7,320 nt of DNA from Flavobacteriaceae bacterium. GTDB lineage: Bacteria; Bacteroidota; Bacteroidia; Flavobacteriales; Flavobacteriaceae. The notes under the pieces were generated by a model, which ran no database searches, was not told the DNA's origin, and was given only the letters and a program-made list of their open reading frames with translations. The position numbers and the translations under genes were made by a program. The stretch lies in the NCBI GenBank assembly GCA_016763715.1, contig JAESTG010000158.1, positions 1 through 7,320 of the forward strand. Reading direction: 5' to 3'. Numbering within the stretch: the first letter of the stretch is position 1; each line of letters begins with the position of its first letter. Positions 1 to 7,177 of this stretch are shown here, piece by piece.

Positions 1-757
1 TGTTTTTAACTACTTTGACTCTGGTTTTATTTCCCAGGACCACTCCGTCGCTATTCTTAATTTGTGTAGAACGGCGAATATCCAAACGAATTGAGGCGTA
101 GAATTTCAAGGCATTTCCTCCTGTAGTAGTTTCAGGGTTGCCAAACATCACCCCAATTTTCTCTCTTAATTGGTTAATGAAGAATACTGTACATTGAGTT
201 TTACTAATGGATCCAGTTAGTTTTCGAAGTGCTTGTGACATTAAGCGGGCATGTAGCCCCATTTTACTATCACCCATTTCCCCTTCAATTTCACTTTTAG
301 GTGTCAATGCTGCCACCGAATCAATAACAATAATGTCAATTGCGCCACTTCGTATAAGGTTGTCGGTAATTTCTAGTGCCTGTTCTCCATTATCAGGTTG
401 AGATATAATTAGGTTTTCAATATCTACCCCCAAATTTTCAGCATAGTTTCTATCGAAGGCATGTTCAGCATCAATAAATGCGGCGATTCCTCCCTTCTTT
501 TGAGCTTCGGCTATGGCATGAAGAGTTAAGGTTGTCTTACCAGAAGATTCTGGTCCGTAAACTTCAACGACTCGTCCTCTTGGATATCCACCCACTCCTA
601 ATGCTAAATCTAGTCCTAATGAACCTGTTGGGATGGTGTCAACTTCTTGTACCACAATATCCCCCATTTTCATTACGGTTCCTTTACCGTACGTTTTGTC
701 AAGTTTGTCTAATGTAAGTTTTAGTGCTTTTAATTTTGCTTCTTTTTCAGTACTCAT
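1..757 (-). CDS. recA: RecA recombinase, N-terminal part (3' end beyond window)
   Basis: RecA is the ATP-dependent DNA strand-exchange protein of homologous recombination and DNA repair, and the co-protease of SOS systems where these exist. The minus strand reads [19 protein letters not shown] and onward without a stop for 252 codons, ending in VVKN at the window edge. By comparison with the E. coli protein of about 353 residues, roughly the last 90 are missing. Walker [10 protein letters not shown] lies at residues 68-76, and Walker [11 protein letters not shown] has its Asp at residue 146. Both are shifted by 2 from E. coli numbering, which supports the ATG at 757-755 as the start. The DNA-binding loop region follows, with [20 protein letters not shown] and [11 protein letters not shown]. 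No Shine-Dalgarno sequence precedes the start, as is usual in Bacteroidota. The gene is transcribed divergently from trhO. It appears intact within the window, and identification is essentially certain. Confidence 0.98.
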   Translation of the reverse strand, partial: MSTEKEAKLKALKLTLDKLDKTYGKGTVMKMGDIVVQEVDTIPTGSLGLDLALGVGGYPRGRVVEVYGPESSGKTTLTLHAIAEAQKKGGIAAFIDAEHAFDRNYAENLGVDIENLIISQPDNGEQALEITDNLIRSGAIDIIVIDSVAALTPKSEIEGEMGDSKMGLHARLMSQALRKLTGSISKTQCTVFFINQLREKIGVMFGNPETTTGGNALKFYASIRLDIRRSTQIKNSDGVVLGNKTRVKVVKN

Positions 758-810
758 GAGTTTAAATTATTTAATAGGAGTCGGTGAGCTAAATTACTAT
801 TTCTTTGTGG

Positions 811-819
811 TTGTCACAA
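811..819. repeat. Short palindrome TTGTCACAA in the recA-trhO spacer
   Basis: TTGT-C-ACAA is a symmetrical 9-mer overlapping the candidate recA -7 box. It resembles the second palindrome at 846-855 (TTGTTAACAA), with the same half-site and a centre about 35 nt away. The symmetry is seen directly. A role as an operator is inference, because palindromes this short also occur by chance in AT-rich DNA. Confidence 0.3.
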
Positions 820-824
820 AAGTA
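817..824 (-). promoter_or_regulatory. Candidate -7 box of the recA promoter (TACTTTTG)
   Basis: On the minus strand this octamer matches the Bacteroidota -7 consensus TAnnTTTG exactly and would give a 5' leader of about 50 nt for recA. The only upstream TTG (minus strand, 855-853) sits 28 nt away. That is longer than the spacing usually described for the -33 element, so the -33 assignment is doubtful. The box overlaps the palindrome TTGTCACAA. Confidence 0.45.
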
Positions 825-845
825 AAAATTGAGAAATTCGATATT

Positions 846-855
846 TTGTTAACAA
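846..855. repeat. Perfect 10-bp palindrome TTGTTAACAA in the recA-trhO spacer
   Basis: TTGTT/AACAA is perfectly self-complementary and shares the TTGT...ACAA half-sites with the 9-mer at 811-819. It lies upstream of the candidate recA -7 box, where an activator or repressor of recA could bind. A separate looser inverted repeat, TGACA-N11-TGTCA, lies at 862-882. Function is inferred only from symmetry and position. Confidence 0.3.
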
Positions 856-956
856 GAGTGATGACACATTCTAATGATGTCAAAAGCGCATATTTTTGTT
901 TTTAAATAGGATGAATTTTGAATTTAATAGGTATCATAAAATTGGAGCAAAATGCT

Positions 957-964
957 TATTTTTG
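957..964 (+). promoter_or_regulatory. Candidate -7 box for trhO (TATTTTTG)
   Basis: This is an exact match to the Bacteroidota TAnnTTTG element, 32 nt before the trhO ATG, which would give a leader of about 25 nt. An identical octamer occurs at 891-898 and would give a leader of about 90 nt. Neither has a TTG at the expected 17-23 nt upstream: the nearest TTG to this box, at 942-944, is only 12 nt away. The choice between the two is therefore uncertain. Confidence 0.35.
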
Positions 965-996
965 CATTCTAACTATTTCACTAAACAAAGTATAGC

Positions 997-2028
997 ATGC
1001 AACTGTACAATACCTTAAGTGCGAAAGAGAGAGCAACCCTTTTAGAGGAGGCTGGGGAAGACCGGTTGACGCTTTCTTTTTATCAGTACGCCAACATCGG
1101 AAATCCAGAACTTTTTAGAAATCATTTATTTGTTGAATGGGACGACATGACCGTTTTGGGACGCATTTATGTAGCTCACGAAGGGATTAATGCTCAACTT
1201 TCGGTGCCAGCCAATAAATTCAACCGATTTAAAGAATTTCTAGATGAAATTTATTTCCTCAAAAATGTACGTCTCAATATTGCTATCGAGCATGATTTAA
1301 AATCCTTTTTAAAACTAAAGGTTAAGGTGCGCAAAAAGATTTTAGCCGATGGGCTGAACGATGCTACTTTTGATGTCACCAACAAAGGAGTACATGTGGA
1401 TGCTGCAAAATTCAATTTATTAATTGAAGATCCAAATACACTTTTGGTCGATATGAGAAATCATTATGAAAGTGAAATAGGTCATTTTAAAGGAGCTATC
1501 ACACCAGATGTGGATACGTTTCGGGATTCATTAGATTTGATTGAAGACGATTTAAAAGAGTATAAAGAGGACAAAAACCTCGTGATGTACTGTACTGGAG
1601 GAATTCGTTGTGAAAAGGCTAGTGCTTATTACAAACATAAAGGTTTCAAAAAGGTATTTCAATTGGAAGGGGGTATTATTGAATATGCCCGTCAAGTGGC
1701 AAATCAAGACTTAGAGAATAAATTTATTGGAAAAAATTTCGTGTTTGACCATCGTCGAGGCGAGCGTATTTCAGAAGATGTTATTGCCAATTGTCATCAA
1801 TGTGGAAACCCTTGTGACGTGCACATAAATTGTGCTAACGAGGCTTGCCATCTGTTATTTATACAATGTGAAGGCTGCGGTGATAAGTTGGAGCAATGCT
1901 GTAGTAAAGAATGCCAAGAAATTATTCAACTACCTTCTGAAGAGCAGAAAAGGTTGCGCAGTGGAGCACACAATAGCAATAAGATTTTTAAGAAAGGGCG
2001 ATCGAAAAAACTAAAGTATAAAAATTAA
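997..2028 (+). CDS. trhO: tRNA uridine(34) hydroxylase, rhodanese family (TrhO/YceA)
   Basis: TrhO carries out oxygen-dependent hydroxylation of wobble uridine 34 in certain tRNAs, giving 5-hydroxyuridine, the precursor of cmo5U/mcmo5U-type modifications; this role is known from E. coli YceA and Bacillus homologues. The 343 residues match the usual length of about 350. An N-terminal UPF0176-type domain (about 25-120) contains GRIYVAHEGINAQLSVP. A rhodanese domain (about 130-235) carries the active-site loop CTGGIRCE with the catalytic Cys at 199, followed by the family's GGIIEY. A C-terminal cysteine-rich module has ten Cys between residues 266 and 306 (CHQCGNPC ... CEGCG ... QCCSKEC), probably metal-binding and also present in the E. 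coli protein. The tail is basic (KKGRSKKLKYKN). The ATG at 997 gives a normal family N-terminus and has no Shine-Dalgarno sequence. The gene stands alone, divergent from recA, with no clear hairpin terminator after its stop. Confidence 0.93.
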   Translation: MQLYNTLSAKERATLLEEAGEDRLTLSFYQYANIGNPELFRNHLFVEWDDMTVLGRIYVAHEGINAQLSVPANKFNRFKEFLDEIYFLKNVRLNIAIEHDLKSFLKLKVKVRKKILADGLNDATFDVTNKGVHVDAAKFNLLIEDPNTLLVDMRNHYESEIGHFKGAITPDVDTFRDSLDLIEDDLKEYKEDKNLVMYCTGGIRCEKASAYYKHKGFKKVFQLEGGIIEYARQVANQDLENKFIGKNFVFDHRRGERISEDVIANCHQCGNPCDVHINCANEACHLLFIQCEGCGDKLEQCCSKECQEIIQLPSEEQKRLRSGAHNSNKIFKKGRSKKLKYKN

Positions 2029-2155
2029 AAAAGGAAGGAAAATTGAATTGACCAGAGTGTTCAGTCTCGTTTACTTTCATGATTTCATCGTTTTCTTGTC
2101 GCAAACTACCGAATACTAATTATCTAAAGGCAGCCTAAGTACAGTTACCTAATAG

Positions 2156-2187
2156 TTGTATCTTTACTTTTTTAAAATATAAGTTTC
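2156..2187 (+). promoter_or_regulatory. Candidate promoter of the ricT-gldH-PBP operon
   Basis: TTG at 2156-2158 is followed, after a 21-nt spacer, by TAAGTTTC at 2180-2187, a 7-of-8 match to the Bacteroidota -7 element TAnnTTTG at an acceptable distance from a -33 TTG. Transcription would begin near 2193, leaving about 70 nt before the preferred ricT start at 2266. An overlapping alternative -7 box, TATCTTTA at 2159-2166, has no good upstream TTG. The rest of 2029-2265 holds no ORF of note, no RNA gene and no hairpin that I can recognise. Confidence 0.4.
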
Positions 2188-2265
2188 ATCTTCGTCTCTT
2201 TTTAAGGGCTTGTTCTGGCTAAAATGCTAGTTTTCATCTCCCAAGAGAGCTATATATATAATAAT

Positions 2266-3513
2266 ATGGGCTGTACAAGCTGTGCCACAGGTACTGATGG
2301 ACAACCAAAAGGCTGCAAAAACAATGGAACCTGCAGTACAGATGGTTGTAACAAATTAACAGTATTTGATTGGTTATCTAATATGTCACTTCCTGGAAAT
2401 ATGGAACCCTTTAATGGGGTTGAAGTTCGTTTTAAAAATGGGCGCAAACATTTTTATAAAAACCCAGAAAAATTAACACTTAGTATTGGAGATATTATTG
2501 CGACAGAGGCTTCGCCAGGTCATGATATAGGAATAGTTACTTTAACAGGAGAGTTGGTTCGTGTACAAATGAAGAAGAAAAAACTTCTGCCAACTGTGGA
2601 TGAGTTGCCTAAAATTTATAGAAAAGCATCTCAGAAAGATATCGATATATGGCAGAAGGTGCGGGATCGAGAAAAAGATGTGCAGAAACGCTCCAGAGAG
2701 ATTGCTATTCGTTTGGGGTTGCAAATGAAGATAAGTGATGTTGAATTTCAAGGAGACGCTTCCAAGGTAGTCTTTTATTATACTGCTGAAGAGCGTGTAG
2801 ATTTTAGAGAATTGATTAAAGAATTTGCAAGAACTTTTTCTACTCGTATTGAAATGAAACAAGTGGGCTTCCGTCAAGAAGCTGCTCGTTTGGGTGGAAT
2901 AGGCTCTTGTGGCCGTGAATTGTGCTGTTCTACTTGGTTAACCGATTTTCGTTCTGTCAGTACAGCCGCAGCTCGCTACCAACAATTATCTTTGAATCCG
3001 CAAAAATTAGCTGGGCAATGTGGGAAGCTGAAATGTTGTCTTAATTACGAATTGGACACTTATATGGAAGCCTTGGAAGAATTCCCAAGAACAGATGTAA
3101 AATTACATACAGAAAAAGGAAGAGCTCAATGCCAAAAAATAGATATTTTTAAAGGACTCATGTGGTTTTCTTATGAAAAAGAGGGAATGAACTGGCATGA
3201 ATTGGAGGTTTCAAAAGTGAACGAAATTATCGCTTTAAACAAGAAAGGTACCGATGCTGTCAGCTTAGAAGAATATATCGAAGATAAAATTATTCCTGAT
3301 GCTGAATTGTTCAATAATGTGGTAGGACAAGATAGCTTAACTCGTTTTGATCAGCCTAAAAGAAGAAGGAAGAAAAGAAGAGATAGTGGCTCTAAAGCTA
3401 CTGCAACAGCAGGAGAAAACAAGGGGAATAGGAGCAATACCAACAAAGGGTCGGGAAACAAGAGTAGAAACAGAAACAAGAATAGAAACCGAAATCAGGA
3501 TAAGAATGCATAA
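2266..3513 (+). CDS. ricT: PSP1-domain protein, RicT (YaaT) family
   Basis: In Bacillus, RicT (YaaT) joins RicA and RicF in an Fe-S-containing complex that promotes RNase Y-dependent mRNA processing and affects competence, biofilm and sporulation; the role in Bacteroidota is not established. I prefer the ATG at 2266 (415 aa) over the in-frame ATG at 2224 (429 aa). It begins MGCTSCATGTDGQPKGC, as I recall flavobacterial homologues doing, whereas the 14 extra residues look like leader sequence. Domains: a Cys-rich N-terminus (Cys 3, 6, 17, 23, 28); a PSP1 region (about 115-197); then two CX4CC clusters (Cys 215/220/221 in SCGRELCCSTW and Cys 252/257/258 in GQCGKLKCCLNYE), the likely iron-sulfur ligands. 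Residues 363-415 form a disordered Lys/Arg/Asn-rich tail absent from the shorter Bacillus protein of about 275 aa. The stop overlaps the gldH start by 8 nt, suggesting translational coupling. Family assignment is strong; function is inferred. Confidence 0.9.
   Translation: MGCTSCATGTDGQPKGCKNNGTCSTDGCNKLTVFDWLSNMSLPGNMEPFNGVEVRFKNGRKHFYKNPEKLTLSIGDIIATEASPGHDIGIVTLTGELVRVQMKKKKLLPTVDELPKIYRKASQKDIDIWQKVRDREKDVQKRSREIAIRLGLQMKISDVEFQGDASKVVFYYTAEERVDFRELIKEFARTFSTRIEMKQVGFRQEAARLGGIGSCGRELCCSTWLTDFRSVSTAAARYQQLSLNPQKLAGQCGKLKCCLNYELDTYMEALEEFPRTDVKLHTEKGRAQCQKIDIFKGLMWFSYEKEGMNWHELEVSKVNEIIALNKKGTDAVSLEEYIEDKIIPDAELFNNVVGQDSLTRFDQPKRRRKKRRDSGSKATATAGENKGNRSNTNKGSGNKSRNRNKNRNRNQDKNA
3440..3508 (+). 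repeat. Purine-rich low-complexity tract coding the RicT tail
   Basis: Imperfect reiterations of AGAAACAGAAACAAGAAT-like units encode the RNRNKNRNRN part of the RicT C-terminus. The second frame through the same bases stays open and would read ETETRIETEIRI in frame with gldH, so the tract also leaves an open frame upstream of the true gldH start. The periodicity is seen directly. It may be a slippage-prone site, which is inference. Confidence 0.5.
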
Positions 3514-3991
3514 GTTTTTTGCAGTACTCATGTTGCTTTTAGTATCAATTTCATGTGATTCGGATATGGTGGTTGGTGAAATGAGAGACTTACCGGGATA
3601 TTGGGATAAGAATGAAACCTTGGAGTTTAAAATCCCAGCACTAGATTCGTTAAAGAACTATAATGTGTTTCTTCACCTCAGAAATACCAATGAATATCCA
3701 TTCAATAATGTGTTTTTAATTGCTTCTATTGAATTTCCACATGGAAAAATCATCACAGACACTTTGGAGTACCGTATGGCATACCCCGATGGAGCATGGA
3801 TGGGAACAGGGATTGGTTCTGTTAAGGAAAGTAAATTATACTACAAAGAAAGCGTGTCATTTTTTGAAGAGGGTGTCTATCACCTCACTGTTTCACAAGC
3901 AGTACGCAATAACGGTTCTGTACATGGCGTTACCCAATTAGAAGGAATAACCGAAGTGGGCTATAGCATAGAAGAAGCGAACCAACAATAA
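3506..3991 (+). CDS. gldH: Gliding motility lipoprotein GldH
   Basis: GldH is a cell-envelope lipoprotein required for gliding in Flavobacterium johnsoniae, where gld mutants also lose functions tied to the type IX secretion/gliding machinery. The product is 161 aa. It begins with a lipoprotein signal peptide, MHKFFAVLMLLLVSISC, with the lipidated Cys at residue 17, followed by DSDMVVGEMRDLPGYWDKNE, a typical GldH N-terminus. Further family-like features are FLHLRNTNEYPFNNVFL, a conserved GTGIGSVKESKLYYK segment and a C-terminal GVTQLEGITEVGYSIE. The frame is open back to 3347, but those upstream residues are low-complexity and would place the signal peptide internally, so ATG 3506 is the start. 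It overlaps the ricT stop by 8 nt and is followed 9 nt later by the penicillin-binding protein, so it is the middle gene of an operon. Identification rests on recognised family sequence features and the lipobox. Confidence 0.9.
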   Translation: MHKFFAVLMLLLVSISCDSDMVVGEMRDLPGYWDKNETLEFKIPALDSLKNYNVFLHLRNTNEYPFNNVFLIASIEFPHGKIITDTLEYRMAYPDGAWMGTGIGSVKESKLYYKESVSFFEEGVYHLTVSQAVRNNGSVHGVTQLEGITEVGYSIEEANQQ

Positions 3992-4000
3992 CTACTCCTT

Positions 4001-6337
4001 ATGGCAAAACAAGCAAAGAAAAAACCAGCCCAAAAGAAGGTTGATGACTCCAATAAGCGGCATATTAAGACGTTTTGGAGGATTTTAGGAGGAGGCGTGT
4101 TTTTATTATTTATTTTATTCCTACTGGCTTCATGGGGGATATTTGGTAGTCTTCCTGATATTTCTGAATATGAAAACCCCGAGAAAGATCTTGCGACTCA
4201 GGTAATCGCAGAAGACGGGAAAGTTATTGGAAAATTTTTTAAAGAGAATCGCACTCCCGTGCAATTTGAAGATTTGCCCGAACATTTAGTAAATGCACTT
4301 GTTGCAACTGAGGATGTCCGATTTTATGATCATGCTGGAATTGACGGAAAGGGAACTGTAAGAGCATTTGTGTTTTTAGGAAAAAAAGGAGGAGCGAGCA
4401 CTATCTCGCAGCAGTTGGCCCGGCAATTATTTGTGGGTCTTAGATCCCGAAATAAGTTTGAAGCGGTCACACAGAAAATGAAAGAATGGGTGATTGCCAC
4501 TAAATTGGAACGACGATACACCAAAGAGGAAATTATTACCATGTATTTCAATGTATATGATTTCTTGAACTTGGCGATTGGTATTGAATCGGCATCAAAC
4601 ATCTATTTTGATAAATCTCCAAAAGAACTAAGTATTCAAGAGTCGGCAATGTTGGTAGGGATGTTTAAAAATTCGTCACTTTACAACCCGCTGCGAAACC
4701 CAGAAGGCGTCAAAAACAGAAGAAATGTGGTCTTAGGGCAAATGGCCAAATATGACTATATCACTGAAGAGATTAGAGATTCCTTGCAACAATTACCACT
4801 AAGCATTAAATATTCTCCGCAAAAGCATATTGATGGGATTGGAACATACGTTCGTGAATACATTAGAGGGTATATGAAAAATTGGGCAAAAAATAACCCT
4901 AAAAATAGCGAAGGAGAATTATGGGATATTGACAGTGATGGACTGAAAGTGTACACTACGATTAATTCCAAAATGCAAACCTATGCTGAAGAAGCCGTAC
5001 AGATGCACATAGCTCAACTTCAAAAAGAGTTTAATGTTCAAAATGAAAAGAATAAAATAGCTCCTTTTAGAGATATCACTAAAGAGGAGATTGATAAAAT
5101 CATGAATACAGCCATGCGTCGCAGTGATCGTTGGCGTGAATTGAAGAAACAAGGAAAATCTAAAGCAGACATTATAGCAAGCTTTAGCAAGAAAACTAAA
5201 ATGAGTGTTTTTTCATGGACGGCTAAAAACAATAGTATCGATACGCTTATGACACCAATGGACTCGATACGCTATTACAAATCCTTTTTCAGAGCTTCCT
5301 TGATGTCAATAACACCGCAAACAGGTGAGATTAAATCTTGGGTGGGAGGTGTAAATTATAAGAACTTCAAATATGATATGGTGAAAAAAGGGAGGCGACA
5401 AATAGGATCTACCTTTAAGCCATTTGTATATGCTACAGCAATAGATCAAATGCATATGTCACCCTGTGATACTTTGCCAAATACACCTTACTGTATTGCT
5501 GAAGGCAAATATGGTTTGCTGAAAGAATGGTGCCCTAAAAATTCTAGTGGGAATTATGGAGGAATGATGACATTGAAACGCGCATTGGCACAATCGGTCA
5601 ATACCATTACAGCCCGTTTGATTGATCGGGTTGGCCCAAGACCAGTAATTGATTTGGTTGCGAAAATGGGAATAGATGCTGAAAAGATACCCGAAGCTCC
5701 ATCAATTGCATTGGGTACGGCAGACATATCGTTGTATGAGATGGTTGGTGCTTACAGTACATTCGCTAACGAAGGGGTATATATAAAACCGATTTTGGTA
5801 CAGCGAATTGAAGATAAGAATGGTACCGTTTTGTTTCAAAATATTCCAGAGACAAAGGATGTAATTAGTAATGAAACAGCCTACGTTATGGTGAGTTTAC
5901 TACAAGGGGTAACTCAATCAGGCTCAGGGTCTAGACTTCGACATAAGTGGCGAGGCAATGATCCTGTTTATAGGAAAGTTATCACAGGATATCCTTATGA
6001 GTTTGATAATCCAATTGCAGGTAAAACAGGAACTACACAAAACAATAGTGATGGGTGGTTTATGGGGATGGTTCCTAATTTGGCCACAGGAGTTTGGGTT
6101 GGTGGTGATGATCGCGCAACTCATTTTTCAAGAACAGCATATGGACAAGGTGCTAGTATGGCATTACCTATTTGGGGCATTTATATGAAGAAATGTTATG
6201 CTGATAAAACTCTAAATGTTTCTAAAGACAATTTTAAGAAACCTGGAAAAATTTCTATTGAAACGGATTGCGAAAAGTTTAAACAGCAAAACAATGGAAA
6301 TGGAAGTGAAATTCCAGATGATGAGTTTGATTTTTAA
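4001..6337 (+). CDS. mrcA: Class A penicillin-binding protein 1A (transglycosylase/transpeptidase)
   Basis: This bifunctional peptidoglycan synthase polymerises lipid II into glycan strands and cross-links the stem peptides in the periplasm; it is a beta-lactam target. The 778 residues start with a Lys-rich cytoplasmic tail and a single membrane anchor at about 28-49. The GT51 transglycosylase domain (about 75-255) shows the catalytic Glu104 in ATEDVRFYDHAGID, then GGASTISQQLARQLF (from Gly130) and the KLERRYTKEEIITMYFN motif. The transpeptidase domain has the nucleophile Ser470 in STFK (Lys473), SVN at 532-534 and KTGT at 675-678, so all catalytic motifs are intact. The acidic C-terminal tail ends in PDDEFDF. 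The start, 9 nt after gldH, gives the expected short cytoplasmic N-terminus. It is the last gene of the operon and is followed by a strong terminator. The class A assignment is certain; the mrcA (PBP1A) label is by overall similarity. Confidence 0.95.
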   Translation: MAKQAKKKPAQKKVDDSNKRHIKTFWRILGGGVFLLFILFLLASWGIFGSLPDISEYENPEKDLATQVIAEDGKVIGKFFKENRTPVQFEDLPEHLVNALVATEDVRFYDHAGIDGKGTVRAFVFLGKKGGASTISQQLARQLFVGLRSRNKFEAVTQKMKEWVIATKLERRYTKEEIITMYFNVYDFLNLAIGIESASNIYFDKSPKELSIQESAMLVGMFKNSSLYNPLRNPEGVKNRRNVVLGQMAKYDYITEEIRDSLQQLPLSIKYSPQKHIDGIGTYVREYIRGYMKNWAKNNPKNSEGELWDIDSDGLKVYTTINSKMQTYAEEAVQMHIAQLQKEFNVQNEKNKIAPFRDITKEEIDKIMNTAMRRSDRWRELKKQGKSKADIIASFSKKTKMSVFSWTAKNNSIDTLMTPMDSIRYYKSFFRASLMSITPQTGEIKSWVGGVNYKNFKYDMVKKGRRQIGSTFKPFVYATAIDQMHMSPCDTLPNTPYCIAEGKYGLLKEWCPKNSSGNYGGMMTLKRALAQSVNTITARLIDRVGPRPVIDLVAKMGIDAEKIPEAPSIALGTADISLYEMVGAYSTFANEGVYIKPILVQRIEDKNGTVLFQNIPETKDVISNETAYVMVSLLQGVTQSGSGSRLRHKWRGNDPVYRKVITGYPYEFDNPIAGKTGTTQNNSDGWFMGMVPNLATGVWVGGDDRATHFSRTAYGQGASMALPIWGIYMKKCYADKTLNVSKDNFKKPGKISIETDCEKFKQQNNGNGSEIPDDEFDF

Positions 6338-6365
6338 TGCGTAAGTGACATGTTATAAAATTCAT

Positions 6366-6394
6366 AACCTCCCCATTTCGGGGAGGTTTTTTTT
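6366..6394 (+). terminator. Rho-independent terminator after the PBP gene
   Basis: A perfect 9-bp stem, AACCTCCCC pairing with GGGGAGGTT, surrounds a 5-nt loop (ATTTC) and runs into eight consecutive T residues at 6387-6394. It starts 28 nt after the PBP stop and closes the ricT-gldH-PBP operon, isolating scoAB. No T-run lies on the other side, so it works mainly in the plus direction. Confidence 0.95.
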
Positions 6395-6473
6395 AAACTT
6401 TTTGAAAGCATTTAATGGATGAGGTGTCTTTATATAGCCTAATTTTCAGTATTTTTATTGAAATTTAAATGGC

Positions 6474-7175
6474 ATGATAATAAAAACTGTTGCTAACGTT
6501 GAAGAGGCATGTGAAGGAGTAAAGGATCATATGACCTTTATGTTGGGAGGATTTGGTTTAAGTGGTATTCCAGAAAATTGTATTGCTCAATTAGTACATT
6601 TAAATGTAAAAGAAGTAACCTGTATTTCGAATAATGCAGGAGTCGATGATTTTGGGCTTGGATTGTTACTTCAGAAACACCAAATAAAGAAAATGATTTC
6701 TTCTTATGTTGGAGAGAATGCCGAGTTTGAACGTCAAATGCTAAGTGGAGAGCTTGACGTTGAATTGATTCCGCAGGGAACATTAGCACAGCGATGTCTT
6801 GCTGCACAAAGCGGAATACCTGCTTTTTATACACCCGCAGGTTATGGAACCGAGGTTGCCGAAGGTAAAGAATCACGCGAGTTTAATGGTAAAATGCATA
6901 TTATGGAGCACGCTTTTAAAGCGGATTTCGGATTTATAAAAGCTTGGAAAGGAGATACCGCTGGAAATCTTATTTTTAAGGGAACTGCTAGAAATTTTAA
7001 TCCAAATATGTGTGGAGCGGCCAAAGTAACAGTCGCTGAAGTTGAAGAGTTGGTGCCAGCGGGAGAGTTAGACCCTAATGAAATTCATATTCCAGGCATT
7101 TTTGTCCAACGCATTTTTGAAGGAAAAAATTATCAAAAGAGAATAGAAAATTTAACCGTAAGAAAAAGAAACTAA
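6474..7175 (+). CDS. scoA: 3-oxoacid CoA-transferase, subunit A
   Basis: This is the alpha subunit of a class I CoA-transferase. It moves CoA between succinyl-CoA (or a similar donor) and a 3-oxoacid such as acetoacetate, in the cytoplasm, for ketone-body use or the end of fatty-acid or amino-acid breakdown. The 233 residues match the bacterial subunit length. The family signature appears as [17 protein letters not shown] (from Met20), followed by [71 protein letters not shown] and [19 protein letters not shown], all typical of the SCOT/ScoA group. The residue after Asp18 is His where the signature usually has Gly or Asn. The ATG at 6474 gives the normal N-terminus [12 protein letters not shown]. 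The gene lies 79 nt after the terminator with its own AT-rich upstream region, and scoB follows 2 nt after the stop. Exact substrate preference (succinyl- versus acetate-type) cannot be read from sequence alone. Confidence 0.93.
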   Translation: MIIKTVANVEEACEGVKDHMTFMLGGFGLSGIPENCIAQLVHLNVKEVTCISNNAGVDDFGLGLLLQKHQIKKMISSYVGENAEFERQMLSGELDVELIPQGTLAQRCLAAQSGIPAFYTPAGYGTEVAEGKESREFNGKMHIMEHAFKADFGFIKAWKGDTAGNLIFKGTARNFNPNMCGAAKVTVAEVEELVPAGELDPNEIHIPGIFVQRIFEGKNYQKRIENLTVRKRN

Positions 7176-7177
7176 AA

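Noticed and set aside
207..717. Plus-strand open frames opposite recA
   Set aside because: They are antisense to the clear recA coding sequence, have no recognisable product and look like shadows of it.
633..905. 90-codon plus-strand frame running out of recA into the intergenic region
   Set aside because: Most of it is antisense to the recA start and the remainder covers the candidate recA promoter; the product is unremarkable hydrophobic sequence without a domain.
2029..2223. Possible hidden gene, small RNA or decayed element between trhO and ricT
   Set aside because: Read on both strands, it gave no convincing ORF, no tRNA-like fold, no terminal repeats and no strong hairpin.
3347..3505. 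N-terminal extension of GldH by 53 residues in the same open frame
   Set aside because: The upstream residues are the off-frame reading of the RicT tail and would bury the lipoprotein signal peptide; the ATG at 3506 gives a clean lipobox.
6440..6457. Possible scoA promoter boxes TAATTTTC (6440-6447) and TATTTTTA (6450-6457)
   Set aside because: Both match TAnnTTTG at 7 of 8 positions, but no TTG lies 17-23 nt upstream of either, and such near matches are common in this AT-rich DNA. A scoA promoter probably lies in 6395-6473, but I cannot place it.
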